Shown here piece by piece: positions 46,783 to 55,396 of a stretch of DNA of 64,000 nt; the stretch's first letter is position 1; each line of letters starts with the position of its first letter. A program made the position numbers and the translations under genes. A model generated the notes under the pieces. The model saw nothing but the letters and a program-made list of their open reading frames with translations, was not told the origin of the DNA and did not search any database. Source of the DNA: Echinicola rosea (GTDB taxonomy: Bacteria > Bacteroidota > Bacteroidia > Cytophagales > Cyclobacteriaceae); contig NZ_CP040106.1 in the NCBI RefSeq assembly GCF_005281475.1, positions 4,182,501-4,246,500 on the forward strand. Reading direction: 5' to 3'.

Positions 46783-46804
46783 TCTGGATTTATTTGCCGA
46801 TACA
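46783..46804. repeat. Right att site overlapping mnmE stop codon
   Basis: Contains the mnmE stop and last codons (minus strand TGTATCGGCAAATAAAT). Matches 21063-21084 at 20 of 22 bases. Marks the chromosome/element junction. Confidence 0.8.
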
Positions 46805-48172
46805 AAACTTACTAAATATATTAGCCAGTAAATCATCAGTAGTAATCTCACCGGTAATTTCTCCAAGAAAATGGAGGGAACGGCGGATGTCCATCGCCAA
46901 AAAATCGTTGGTGATTTCATTGTCAATGCCCTCTAAAACATCCAATAATGATTCTCGAGTCTTCACCAACGAATCATAATGGCGGATATTGGTTACTACG
47001 GTGTTGCCTGTTCTGAATTTGTCCAAATTTACCAACTCCAATACCTTGTCCCTTAGATCATCCAAGTGCTCCTTCTGACCAGCAGAAATAAAGATCGTGT
47101 CGGGATGCTTTTTGTTTAACTCTTCTACAAACTCATTGCTGGCCTTGTCTATTTTATTGGCCACCTTTACGAATGGTACACCGAGATTCTCTAACTTATT
47201 GATGTCACGGTTGATTTCTACCATGTCCGTGTCACTAAGATCAAAAATATACAAAATTAGCGAGGCGGTTTTCATCTTTTCCTGGGTCCTGGAAACCCCC
47301 ATTGCTTCAATGGTATCCGTCGTTTCCCGTAGGCCGGCCGTATCGATAAAACGGAAAATCACCCCGCCAATATTGATTTCATCTTCGATAAAATCCCGCG
47401 TGGTGCCAGCAATGTCCGAAACAATGGCCTTTTCTTCATTGAGGAGCGCATTTAGTAACGTGGATTTTCCGGCATTGGGCTTACCGGCAATGACCGTCGG
47501 TACCCCATTTTTGATCACATTTCCCAAGTCAAAACTCCCAATTAACTGCTCCACTACGCGTAAAAGTTTTTCAACCAACTGCTGCAGATCATCCCTACTG
47601 GCAAATTCCACATCCTCTTCCACAAAATCCAATTCCAATTCTATCATCGAGGCAAAATGGATCAATTGGTTACGCAGCTCCTTGATCTCTCCACTAAACC
47701 CACCCCTCATTTGATGGAGTGCTGCCTGATGGGATGTTTCACTGTCCGAATGAATCAGGTCTGCCACTGCCTCGGCCTGAGCCAGATCAAATTGCCCGTT
47801 CAGAAATGCCCGCTGGGTAAACTCTCCAGGTTTGGCAGGCCTCGCCCCTTTCCTTATCAACAGTTTGATCACTTGGTTTATGATATAAGAAGATCCATGT
47901 GTGGAAATCTCCACTACATTTTCCTTGGTAAAGGATTTTGGCGCAATAAACAGTGATACCAATACTTCATCAATCACCCGTTCACCGTCCCTAATTGTCC
48001 CAAAATGAATGGTATGGCTGGCTTGGTCTTCTAGGTTTTTGCCCGTAAACACCTCATTGGTAAGCCGAATGGCATCCTTACCGGAAAGACGGATAACGGC
48101 TATGGCGCCTATCCCTTGGGGAGTGGCAAGGGCAATGATGGTATCTTCTTTTTCACTGATCGAAAAGCTCAT
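46790..48172 (-). CDS. mnmE: tRNA modification GTPase MnmE
   Basis: 460 residues, normal length. Motifs: TIIALATPQGIGAIAVIRLSG at the N-terminus (tetrahydrofolate-binding domain), the G-domain P-loop GKPNAGKSTLLNAL, DIAGTTRDFIED, DTAGLRET, NKID, and the C-terminal FCIGK with the essential cysteine. With MnmG it makes the 5-carboxymethylaminomethyl modification of wobble uridine in tRNA. The mobile element lies against its 3' end, and the protein end is preserved. This gene is core chromosomal. Confidence 0.97.
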   Translation of the reverse strand: MSFSISEKEDTIIALATPQGIGAIAVIRLSGKDAIRLTNEVFTGKNLEDQASHTIHFGTIRDGERVIDEVLVSLFIAPKSFTKENVVEISTHGSSYIINQVIKLLIRKGARPAKPGEFTQRAFLNGQFDLAQAEAVADLIHSDSETSHQAALHQMRGGFSGEIKELRNQLIHFASMIELELDFVEEDVEFASRDDLQQLVEKLLRVVEQLIGSFDLGNVIKNGVPTVIAGKPNAGKSTLLNALLNEEKAIVSDIAGTTRDFIEDEINIGGVIFRFIDTAGLRETTDTIEAMGVSRTQEKMKTASLILYIFDLSDTDMVEINRDINKLENLGVPFVKVANKIDKASNEFVEELNKKHPDTIFISAGQKEHLDDLRDKVLELVNLDKFRTGNTVVTNIRHYDSLVKTRESLLDVLEGIDNEITNDFLAMDIRRSLHFLGEITGEITTDDLLANIFSKFCIGK

Positions 48173-48840
48173 GCAAATGGATTAGGTCATGTATAAGGAC
48201 ACAAAGATACGAGACATTGGGAGAAATGACGAATCTTTCATTAGTCTAACAGGGAAATCGTCTTTCGTCCCAATGATGTTACTTCATTCAGGCTGACGTC
48301 CCCGCAATGATGGCTCAAAACCGATTTTCTTGATTCTCCACCTCTCGGTAAAATGACCAAAACTCGATGGTGACATGTATTTGGACTGGCATGATGTAAA
48401 ATCATTTTTGTGATCATTACATAAGTGGCCCAATGCCGTTTAGTTAAGGGGATTTCCTTCTTTTCATATACCTAAAAGTCCTTTTTTTTTTTGATTGACT
48501 TTGGCTGGGGAAACCTGATCATCCTGGTGGATTTTATCCTTTTCCTTTTTTCCATTGATGAAAAAAGAAAGAAAAAAATCTAGGCCGGTGGTATGCCTTT
48601 TAAAATGGGACATAAATTTCCCCTGCGACGTGGATCCGTCGCCCATTATAATTTCCACCCGATGGCTACGGCCTAAAAGTGAGTGGGTCTCGCTGTTCCA
48701 CGACGCGAGCCAACTCCCTTTCTTAACGGCCTCCACCATCGGCTGGAAAACAGGCATACCAAGGGCCGTAATAAGGAAGCGATACCTTTTTGGGACTTAT
48801 TAATTTTAAAATCGTCACTGCGAGGCTTAGAGGGAGATAT
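48173..48840. other. Intergenic stretch upstream of mnmE, no gene supported
   Basis: Frames of 75-97 codons here have odd composition and overlap each other on both strands; none looks real. A/T-rich inverted repeat sequence CCTTTTTTCC/GAAAAAAGAAAG around 48545-48575 resembles transcription-terminating or repeat-type stem-loops seen again near 49200-49820. Confidence 0.4.
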
Positions 48841-48854
48841 GAGGGGTGGAAGCC

Positions 48855-48882
48855 GTGGCAGCTCGCCGCGGCGAGTTGCCAC
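48855..48882. repeat. REP-like GC-rich palindrome
   Basis: A 28-bp near-perfect palindrome, arms GTGGCAGCTCGCC and GGCGAGTTGCCAC, preceded by ACTGCGAGG. This resembles widely dispersed intergenic palindromic repeats of the CATTGCGAGG type. Only one copy is seen in this window. Confidence 0.55.
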
Positions 48883-49193
48883 ACCCTTTTCCAACCCACA
48901 TCCTCCTTAAAAGGGTTCGCAACGATTTTAATACAAAAATTAAGTCGAGCTCAGGTTATTAACTGAATCCGCCTTGCAGGTATTGGGCGTTAAGAAATTA
49001 AAAAGCGGGGCAAGAAGGCAGGCTTGTTTGACGAAGTGCTGCCCAAAAATAATGTTGGCAGCTAAAGAAGGTTTACCTGGCTTTAGATAGGCCTGCTTGG
49101 CTTTAGACAGGAGGAGTTTGCCTGCATGAGGGGAGCCTTTAATTTTAGGCCAATAGCTGCACACCTGTGCGCCGTGGCGTAGCGGCGGGGTTT

Positions 49194-49823
49194 TTTGGTT
49201 ACTTTGTGTGTCCTGAAGTTCGGGAAACCGGACATGCTATCCAACTGATGTCGAATAGGGCGTGACAACCCTTGGCACGACGGCTGGGACTGGATCAGGC
49301 AGACCAGTCAAATTCCCCTGATGGTGCTGCGCTTTCAAGGCTGTGGTACTGAGCGATCAGAAGGAATGCGTTTCGAAAAGCTGAACGAAAGTGAACCGTT
49401 CGATGAAGTGTCGTGAAAAATACTTCCTGTCAAAACCGGGGGCTAGAGTAACTTCCGGGACAAAATAGGCAGCGCAGACTGAGAGTTGGCCTATTGGCAG
49501 GCGGCATTAAGGCGGCAGGAGTTCGAAACAGGCGGTTGGATGGAACAGGAGAACCATCCCCTTTATTAGGGATGGGGCGGATCAGTCCGTAGTAGTGTTG
49601 AAAGCTCTGGAAACGGAGAAAGAGCGAAGGGACTGAGGCAATCGGTTTTGAATGGTTCCACAACCTAAAAACTAGGGAAGATGGAGTTGTTTGAAACAAA
49701 ATCTGGAACATCAGATTTGATTGTCAAGAGCCGTATGACGGGAGACTGTCACGTACGGTTCTGAGAGAGGCTTGGGCATAGGGCCCAGGCCTACTCGACT
49801 TTGACCTGAAGCAAAAAAGTGAC
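49194..49823. repeat. Stem-loop interrupted by the intron
   Basis: Removing 49206-49799 joins TTGGTTACTTT to TTTGACCTGAAGCAAAAAAGTGAC, which folds into a 12-bp stem (GTTACTTTTTTG with CAAAAAAGTGAC) and an 8-base loop. The interrupted stem-loop looks like a terminator or intergenic palindromic repeat. Confidence 0.5.
49206..49799 (+). ncRNA. ORF-less group II intron
   Basis: The 5' end GTGTGTCC fits the GUGYG consensus. A 34-nt domain V (49728-49761) starts GAGCCGTATG and ends CGTACGGTTC with a GGAGAC-type apical loop, which is diagnostic. Domain VI follows (GGCTTGGGC with GCCCAGGCC and a bulged A in CTACTCGAC), ending the intron at 49799. The whole is 594 nt, the size of the ribozyme core without a reverse transcriptase gene; no RT frame is present inside. 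It may be mobile or spliced only with a maturase supplied in trans. The flanks 48883-49205 hold nothing else I recognise. Confidence 0.8.
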
Positions 49824-49944
49824 AAAGGTAAAGGGATGAAAACCACCTAGGGATTTAGCTAGAAAAATAACTGCCCAAGGAAAAAATATAGAACCCATAT
49901 TTTCCAGATACACACTAACTAAACGGCATTGATAAGTGGCCTCA

Positions 49945-50400
49945 TTAATCTTTACCAAACCGCTGAATAGTAGTTTTGAGGTCTTTGATAAAAGCCTCAG
50001 GTTTGCGGTATCCAGGAAGTTGGGTTATATTTTCCATGGTGGAATCAATAATTACAAAATTGGGATAAGAACTTACCCGCATGGCCCTCGCCATACTCGC
50101 CTCGGTGTATTCTTCCCCTTTAAATTCAAATTTCTTACCGTTGTTTTCTGCATCCAGCTTCACGGCATAGAAATGATCGTTCAAGTAACTGATCACTTCT
50201 GCATCGGTAAAGGTTTCCTTATCCATCTTTTTGCACCAGCCACACCAATCCGTATAAACATCCACGATGACCATTTTGGGATTTTCCTTGTTTAGTGCGG
50301 TGGCTTCTTCAAAAGTGTACCATTTGATCGCTTGTTCTTCTTGGGCCATACCCAAAAAAGCGAACAGCATAAAAGCCAGGAGGAATGTAAGTCTTTTCAT
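49945..50400 (-). CDS. Secreted thioredoxin-family protein
   Basis: 151 residues from the Met at 50400 (MKRLTFLLAFMLFAFLGMAQ, a signal peptide); the open frame extends 31 codons upstream without support. The thioredoxin-like fold is clear: VIVDVYTDWCGWCKKMDKETF with the CGWC active site, and VSSYPNFVIIDS with the cis-proline. It probably reduces or oxidises disulfides in the periplasm. It is followed by the intron region and stands alone. Confidence 0.88.
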   Translation of the reverse strand: MKRLTFLLAFMLFAFLGMAQEEQAIKWYTFEEATALNKENPKMVIVDVYTDWCGWCKKMDKETFTDAEVISYLNDHFYAVKLDAENNGKKFEFKGEEYTEASMARAMRVSSYPNFVIIDSTMENITQLPGYRKPEAFIKDLKTTIQRFGKD

Positions 50401-50628
50401 TTGTTTTATCATAATACTTTTAGCCAAGCTACAATTAATGTTAAATGAATACGGGATATCTGTGCCAAAGTTTTGATTCCCTATTTTAATCACACAAAAC
50501 CGAAATGATCACTTGGTGGAAAATGAAAGGTAATACATAAACAACCTATGCAAAATACCTAAATTATTCATTTAAGAAATATTCATCAGAGAGCGCAATA
50601 AAATAAATTTCATCTTTAATTACCTATT

Positions 50629-51927
50629 TCATTTAATTTCTGTCGCTATTGGTACCGCAATTTCTCCAACCAATTTCTCCAAGTACTCCCTAAAATACGC
50701 TTCCTTCGCAAATCCCGGATCGGCCAGCTCCCAGGCCGCTACTGCAAAATACTCCAATGGCTCACCTGATTTAACCTTCACCTTGGCCAGAAAACTATCC
50801 GTTAGTTGGCCCGTTTGTGGCGCTTTTGTCCAGCCTTGGTACACCGCATCTGGAATGATCAATGCCATTCCCAAATACCATTCCTTGTCATAGGTCTGCT
50901 TATCATGTGTGAAAAGCACGGTAAACCCATCCTTTTTGAAGGTTTGGAGCACCTTTTCCGTATGGATGTTGACGAGTCCGATTACACCGCTTTCGTCTCC
51001 TTGTAAATTTTCGAATACCACTGAATTATGGTACCCATACATTCCAGGCCAGATTTCCGTCGTTTCTTTCACTTGGTAAGTCCTCCCGGTTCCTTCTGGC
51101 ATCCAATCCTCGTAGTCATAGGTCATTACTGATAGCAACGGCCCGCTTTCGACTACTTCAAAAGTCGTCGCAGCCACATTATTGGCACTGTCTCGCTGGG
51201 TAACGCCCAACCGTACCAACTCCTCGCCGATCATCAGTGAATACCCCCCAAGTCCTACTGAGGTACCCACGGACAGGATATCCCTGCCCCAGTCTTCCAT
51301 GACATGGTAATTATCCTCGGTTACGCCTGCATTATTGATTCCGACATTCCTAGGAGACATACCATGGATTTTTTTGCCAAAAACATCCTTGGAATTTCTT
51401 CCATCCAAATAGTGACGAAAACCTACCTTGTCATTTTCCCATGAGGGACCATCTGTTTGATAAGGCTGATAGCCCATCACGCCCGGCAACTCATTGGGGT
51501 AGAAGGTGTCCTTTTTGGCCGGACGAACGGTATCCGATTCCGAAGACCTTACTCCAAAGCGCACATAGGTTTGTTCCTTCCATTCTGGTACACTCTGTCG
51601 CCAGTTTAGGCCAATTTGCATGGAAGTGCCTTGATCTAAATCAACCAAAAAGAACAACTCATCCCACTGGCCATCTCCATCGGTATCTACCAACTGGCTT
51701 GGAATCGTGTCTTCTGCCCCAGAAATAAGCAGCGGTGCCATTCCTATCCGATAAGTAGTATCCAGTGCTGACCTTGAAATGCGGATAGGCTTTTGGACCA
51801 AATCAATCTGGCTGGGGTTACTGACCGTTATCGATGCATCATCGTCCACTTTGGGTTCACATCCTCCCACTGAAAGACAAGCTACCAATGGCAAAAAAAA
51901 CAGGTGTTTAAATCGCTGATAAATCAT
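50629..51927 (-). CDS. DUF4861-family lipoprotein
   Basis: 432 residues with a lipobox signal (FLPLVACLSVGGCEP). The body matches DUF4861 (PF16153): ITVSNPSQIDLVQKPI, DGDGQWDELFFLVDL, FYPNELPGVMGYQPYQTDGPSWENDKVGFRHYLDGRNS, and MIGEELVRLG. Proteins of this family sit in Bacteroidetes loci for acidic polysaccharides such as alginate or pectin, with no settled function. It overlaps the lyase-like gene by 4 bases and closes the second glycan locus. Confidence 0.82.
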   Translation of the reverse strand: MIYQRFKHLFFLPLVACLSVGGCEPKVDDDASITVSNPSQIDLVQKPIRISRSALDTTYRIGMAPLLISGAEDTIPSQLVDTDGDGQWDELFFLVDLDQGTSMQIGLNWRQSVPEWKEQTYVRFGVRSSESDTVRPAKKDTFYPNELPGVMGYQPYQTDGPSWENDKVGFRHYLDGRNSKDVFGKKIHGMSPRNVGINNAGVTEDNYHVMEDWGRDILSVGTSVGLGGYSLMIGEELVRLGVTQRDSANNVAATTFEVVESGPLLSVMTYDYEDWMPEGTGRTYQVKETTEIWPGMYGYHNSVVFENLQGDESGVIGLVNIHTEKVLQTFKKDGFTVLFTHDKQTYDKEWYLGMALIIPDAVYQGWTKAPQTGQLTDSFLAKVKVKSGEPLEYFAVAAWELADPGFAKEAYFREYLEKLVGEIAVPIATEIK

Positions 51928-53705
51928 TGAAATGTGAGTTTGTGGGTAAATGGAGTGATGCCGGTGAGATAGACATGATTGCCTTCAGTTCGCAAAGATC
52001 CAAAATGCACACTATATTTCTCCCCGTCCAAGCGACGGATGCGTCCATGTTCTTTGATGCCCGGACCAAAGGTGATCCTATCCCCATCTTTTTCAAAGAC
52101 GCCTTGACCATCAGTCAAGAAATAATTATCTTCCCCATCATATGCAGGTTCTACCCCTTTCAATTGGCCTGCTTGATCAAAACACATTTCCACAGTTACA
52201 CTCACTCCCTCCAATCCACTCACCTCAAAGAGTACATCCACTTTACCATTGTATTCCTCGACAGTTACCTTACTTTCCAGTGTCTTTACATTGCTCAAGG
52301 GACGCTTGTCAAACGCCATTTTGCTCCAGAATCTTCCGTCCACGCTTGGGGTAAGTTCATAATCTCCATCTTTGTTTCTAAGGGATTTTGGCAACGGCTG
52401 GTAATAGGGTGCCTCCAACTTTTGGTAAAGGTGATATTTGCCATTTTCATGACGAAGTCCTTGGCTCCTAAAATGTCCCATACTGAAAAAACTGGCAGAC
52501 ATCCGCATGTACCAGAGAATGGCATTGCCCTTTCGGTAACTAAAAAAGTTAGGGCTGACAGATCGGCCTGAGGCAATGATCAAAGGCCAGTCCACACCAC
52601 CAAAAATTGTGGCCGTGGTATTTTCCCTCCTGATTCGCGCCAGACTGCTGGTGGTAAACAGTTTTTCGAAATCCACCGGAACAGGTTCTCCTTCGGGAAG
52701 GTCCTTTCGAAGCATTCCATCTTCCATAAAGTGAAATAGTGCTTCTTCTACAATAATCCGATCAAAACCAGGAAAGCCTTCAATCAGCTGACATATTTTG
52801 GCAAAGCGACCATTTTGGTCATAGTTGGCTAAATAGCGATAGTGTAAATACTGCACCACAATACTTCTATGGGAGTATTGGTCTTGCCGTCTACTGTCTG
52901 TCGTTACCAAGTCGCCATTTGGCTCCATATAATAATAGGTCATCTCCAAACTCTTCCGAGGAGCATCATATAATTCTGGGCGGCCCAACAGCCTACCCAA
53001 GGCGATAAAAGCATTGTTTTCGACATCGGAATAGTTCATGCTACGTTCGGGATAATGCCCGTCCTTGTCCAAATAAATCCCTTCGCTGAGCCACTCATCA
53101 ATACGGTCAACATACTGCGGATCAGGATAAAGCTGGTTGATCCTGGCCAGCGCATGACAAACCACCCAACGGTGATTCGGGGTATGTATCCCTCCTACTA
53201 CCAGCGCCTCACCTGTCTTTAGTACAAATCCTTTGATCTTTTTCTTAACTGGAGCTAACGCACGGTCAGATTTTTGGCTCAAAATATAAACCCCTGCACA
53301 CAGGGGCTCCATGATAAATGCCGTATCAGGTGGAGACTCCAGGTTTCCAGCGTTAATGGTGCCATCTGGCCGTTGGTTTTCGATCAGCTTGTCCGCAGTA
53401 TAGTCCAATAAGCCTATCACCTCAGCAGCCTCATAAAACCGGGAATCACTGCAGCAATAGGCAGATGCAAGCATCGCAAAATTATAACCGTAGCTTCGTC
53501 CACCATGCTTATTTGCATTGTCTCCCTTGTCCAGTAAATTTTGAACATGTTGATCATTGGCCTTCACCATTTCTTGCCATAGAGACGATATACCATTATG
53601 TCGCTGATTTCCCGCTGATGCAAAACCAAGCGTAGGCATCAGATACATGGCAGAACCAATACCAAAAGTTTGTTTTAGAAAAGTACTCCTATTAATTTTT
53701 TTCAT
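51924..53705 (-). CDS. Putative secreted polysaccharide lyase-like protein (alpha/alpha toroid)
   Basis: 593 residues from the Met at 53705 (MKKINRSTFLKQTF); an upstream Met adds 18 residues and is less likely. The Tat-like leader (TFLKQTFGIGSAMYLM) lacks the twin arginine. The N-terminal 380 residues are helical with repeated short hairpins like an (alpha/alpha) toroid (GGIHTPNHRWVVCHALARI, YPERSMNYSDVENNAFIAL), and the C-terminal part is a beta-sheet domain, as in heparinase II/III-like and related lyases. I cannot name the family, and substrate is unknown. Part of the operon with SusCD and DUF4861. Confidence 0.6.
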   Translation of the reverse strand: MKKINRSTFLKQTFGIGSAMYLMPTLGFASAGNQRHNGISSLWQEMVKANDQHVQNLLDKGDNANKHGGRSYGYNFAMLASAYCCSDSRFYEAAEVIGLLDYTADKLIENQRPDGTINAGNLESPPDTAFIMEPLCAGVYILSQKSDRALAPVKKKIKGFVLKTGEALVVGGIHTPNHRWVVCHALARINQLYPDPQYVDRIDEWLSEGIYLDKDGHYPERSMNYSDVENNAFIALGRLLGRPELYDAPRKSLEMTYYYMEPNGDLVTTDSRRQDQYSHRSIVVQYLHYRYLANYDQNGRFAKICQLIEGFPGFDRIIVEEALFHFMEDGMLRKDLPEGEPVPVDFEKLFTTSSLARIRRENTTATIFGGVDWPLIIASGRSVSPNFFSYRKGNAILWYMRMSASFFSMGHFRSQGLRHENGKYHLYQKLEAPYYQPLPKSLRNKDGDYELTPSVDGRFWSKMAFDKRPLSNVKTLESKVTVEEYNGKVDVLFEVSGLEGVSVTVEMCFDQAGQLKGVEPAYDGEDNYFLTDGQGVFEKDGDRITFGPGIKEHGRIRRLDGEKYSVHFGSLRTEGNHVYLTGITPFTHKLTFQ

Positions 53706-53785
53706 TTTATGGTCGTTTTGTATAAAGGGTAAAATGGGAAGTGCTCCCAACAGGAGCACCTCCCTTGCACATAAACCCCCAACAA

Positions 53786-55384
53786 TTAATATCCGTCGTT
53801 CTGGGTGATACTATTTCCCGTTACATCCATTTCACTCTGTGGAATAGGCCTAAGGCTGTGAAAAGGCTTAATGGCATTGTTCAGCGCTGCATGGGGATTA
53901 TGGGCCAGTACTCTTTCCTGCAGCTTGCCAGTACGCTTGAGGTCCATCCATCTGCTGATTTCTCCTGCCATTTCAATCGCACTTTCGTCCAGGATCACGT
54001 CGATATCGATATCTCCTGCTTCCAGCATCACCTCCAATCCGGCACGATCACGAAGTGCATTGATGTGCTCTGCAGCCTTACTGGCATCTCCTGCTAGAAG
54101 GTAAGCCTCTGCAGCAATCAGTCTTGTCTCTCCTGATCGGATCAGAATGGCATCCCTTTCCCCGTCCGGATTAATACCTGGATTGGTATATGGTACACCA
54201 GGATCGTCAAATTTCCTGAAATTGGGAAAATGAACTTGGGTCAATCCATCAGGTGTAAAATATTCGTCAGGATTAAAAACCACGTAATCTTTACTACTGA
54301 TAATGGCTTCCGACCAGTCTGTTTTGGGAAAGTAAATACTGGTGTCCCCTGCTTGAATAACCCCATCTGGCCCATTCACTTCCGCAATCATCAACCTTCT
54401 GATCGTAGCGTTCTCCCTCTCGTCGCCCGCTTCAAACAAGCTGAAGAAGTAAGGTGTCGGTGCCCTTCCCAGCCCTCTGTGATATAGGGTGGACCGGGTC
54501 TGGCCGGGATACACGTCGTAAACAAATTTAAACAGCAAATGTCGGTTGTTACCGAGTCCCCTGGAAACGGGATTATCTCCGTAGAGCAAGGAAAAGATGA
54601 CCTCATCGTTTCGTTGGTTCTCTATGGAAACCAATGAGGCATAATCATCTACCAATGGATGCTTATCAATTACGGTTTCTGCCAAAGCAGCCGCTTCAGT
54701 AAAGTCAGCGGCACTGCCAAAATCTTTATAACCTCTTGTCAAAAGCACTTTTGCCTTTAGATGTCTTACGGCATCCTTGGATACCTTACCATATTGGGCA
54801 GGAGACTCGTTAACCCCAGCCAGTGCCTCGTCCAAATCACTGATCATTTGGGCATATACCTCTTCTTCACTTGCCCGTATAAAGTCCGTTTGAGCAGTCT
54901 TTATTTCCTCCAATACCAACGGGACACCACCAAAATTCTCCACCAAGTGAAAATAAGAAAAGGCGCGTAGAAATTTAGCTTCTCCTAACCCTACAGCTCT
55001 ATCTTCATTACTAAGACCCTGGACCTGGTCTGCCCTGCTGATCGCAATATTGGCGGCTGAAACTACATTAAAATAATTGGTCCAATACGTCTGAAGGCTA
55101 CCATTCACCGGGCGAAGGTTGACATAATCGTTTAGCTCACTGATCCCTGCAATGATATCCCTTCTGGTAAAGATGTCAGTTCCTTGGTGGTCAAGGTCAT
55201 AAAAGGTAGTAGCCAGTCGCAATTTGTCATAGGCATTGGCCACCATTTGATCCAGTGCGGTAGGATCACTGAGCAGGATTTCATCGGACAGGTAGTTTCT
55301 GTTTTCTTCTTCCAGAAAGTCCGAGCAAGAAGACAAGCCCATGATTCCGATGACACTTACGAATAATATAATATAGTTCTTCAT
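53786..55384 (-). CDS. SusD/RagB-family outer-membrane glycan-binding lipoprotein
   Basis: 532 residues. Lipobox signal (LFVSVIGIMGLSSCSDF) and a SusD fold with TPR-like helices: MVANAYDKLR, VGLGEAKFLRAFSYFHLVENFGGVPLVL, ETRLIAAEAYLLAGDASKAAEHINALRDRAG, and the end HSLRPIPQSEMDV. It sits on the cell surface over its SusC channel and binds the oligosaccharide. It starts 12 bp after the SusC stop. Substrate unknown but probably an acidic or sulfated algal or plant polysaccharide given the DUF4861 neighbour. Confidence 0.95.
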   Translation of the reverse strand: MKNYIILFVSVIGIMGLSSCSDFLEEENRNYLSDEILLSDPTALDQMVANAYDKLRLATTFYDLDHQGTDIFTRRDIIAGISELNDYVNLRPVNGSLQTYWTNYFNVVSAANIAISRADQVQGLSNEDRAVGLGEAKFLRAFSYFHLVENFGGVPLVLEEIKTAQTDFIRASEEEVYAQMISDLDEALAGVNESPAQYGKVSKDAVRHLKAKVLLTRGYKDFGSAADFTEAAALAETVIDKHPLVDDYASLVSIENQRNDEVIFSLLYGDNPVSRGLGNNRHLLFKFVYDVYPGQTRSTLYHRGLGRAPTPYFFSLFEAGDERENATIRRLMIAEVNGPDGVIQAGDTSIYFPKTDWSEAIISSKDYVVFNPDEYFTPDGLTQVHFPNFRKFDDPGVPYTNPGINPDGERDAILIRSGETRLIAAEAYLLAGDASKAAEHINALRDRAGLEVMLEAGDIDIDVILDESAIEMAGEISRWMDLKRTGKLQERVLAHNPHAALNNAIKPFHSLRPIPQSEMDVTGNSITQNDGY

Positions 55385-55396
55385 GATGCTTTCTGA

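Larger units (their letters stand above)
21063..46804. mobile_element. 25.7-kb integrative mobilizable element in the mnmE 3' end
   Basis: Direct repeats at 21063-21084 and 46783-46804 agree at 20 of 22 positions, and the right copy overlaps the mnmE stop codon. Reading inward from the right are an integrase, an excisionase-like HTH protein, a VapE helicase, an iteron-like region, a primase, an oriT-like hairpin, MobC and a relaxase. No conjugation pore genes are visible, so it should be mobilizable rather than self-conjugative. The left two thirds is AT-rich cargo with several defence or toxin-like genes and gene fossils. mnmE 3' ends are also the target of SGI1-type islands. Confidence 0.8.

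Noticed and set aside
46783..48172. tRNA gene as the integration target
   Set aside because: The target is the 3' end of mnmE; I saw no tRNA cloverleaf near either att site, nor anywhere else in the window by eye.
48464..48910. Overlapping frames of 73-97 codons on both strands
   Set aside because: They lie over intergenic palindromic repeats and on both strands of the same bases; typical spurious frames.
49430..49711. 93-codon minus-strand frame in the intron region
   Set aside because: It lies in the group II intron core and reflects RNA structure, not protein.
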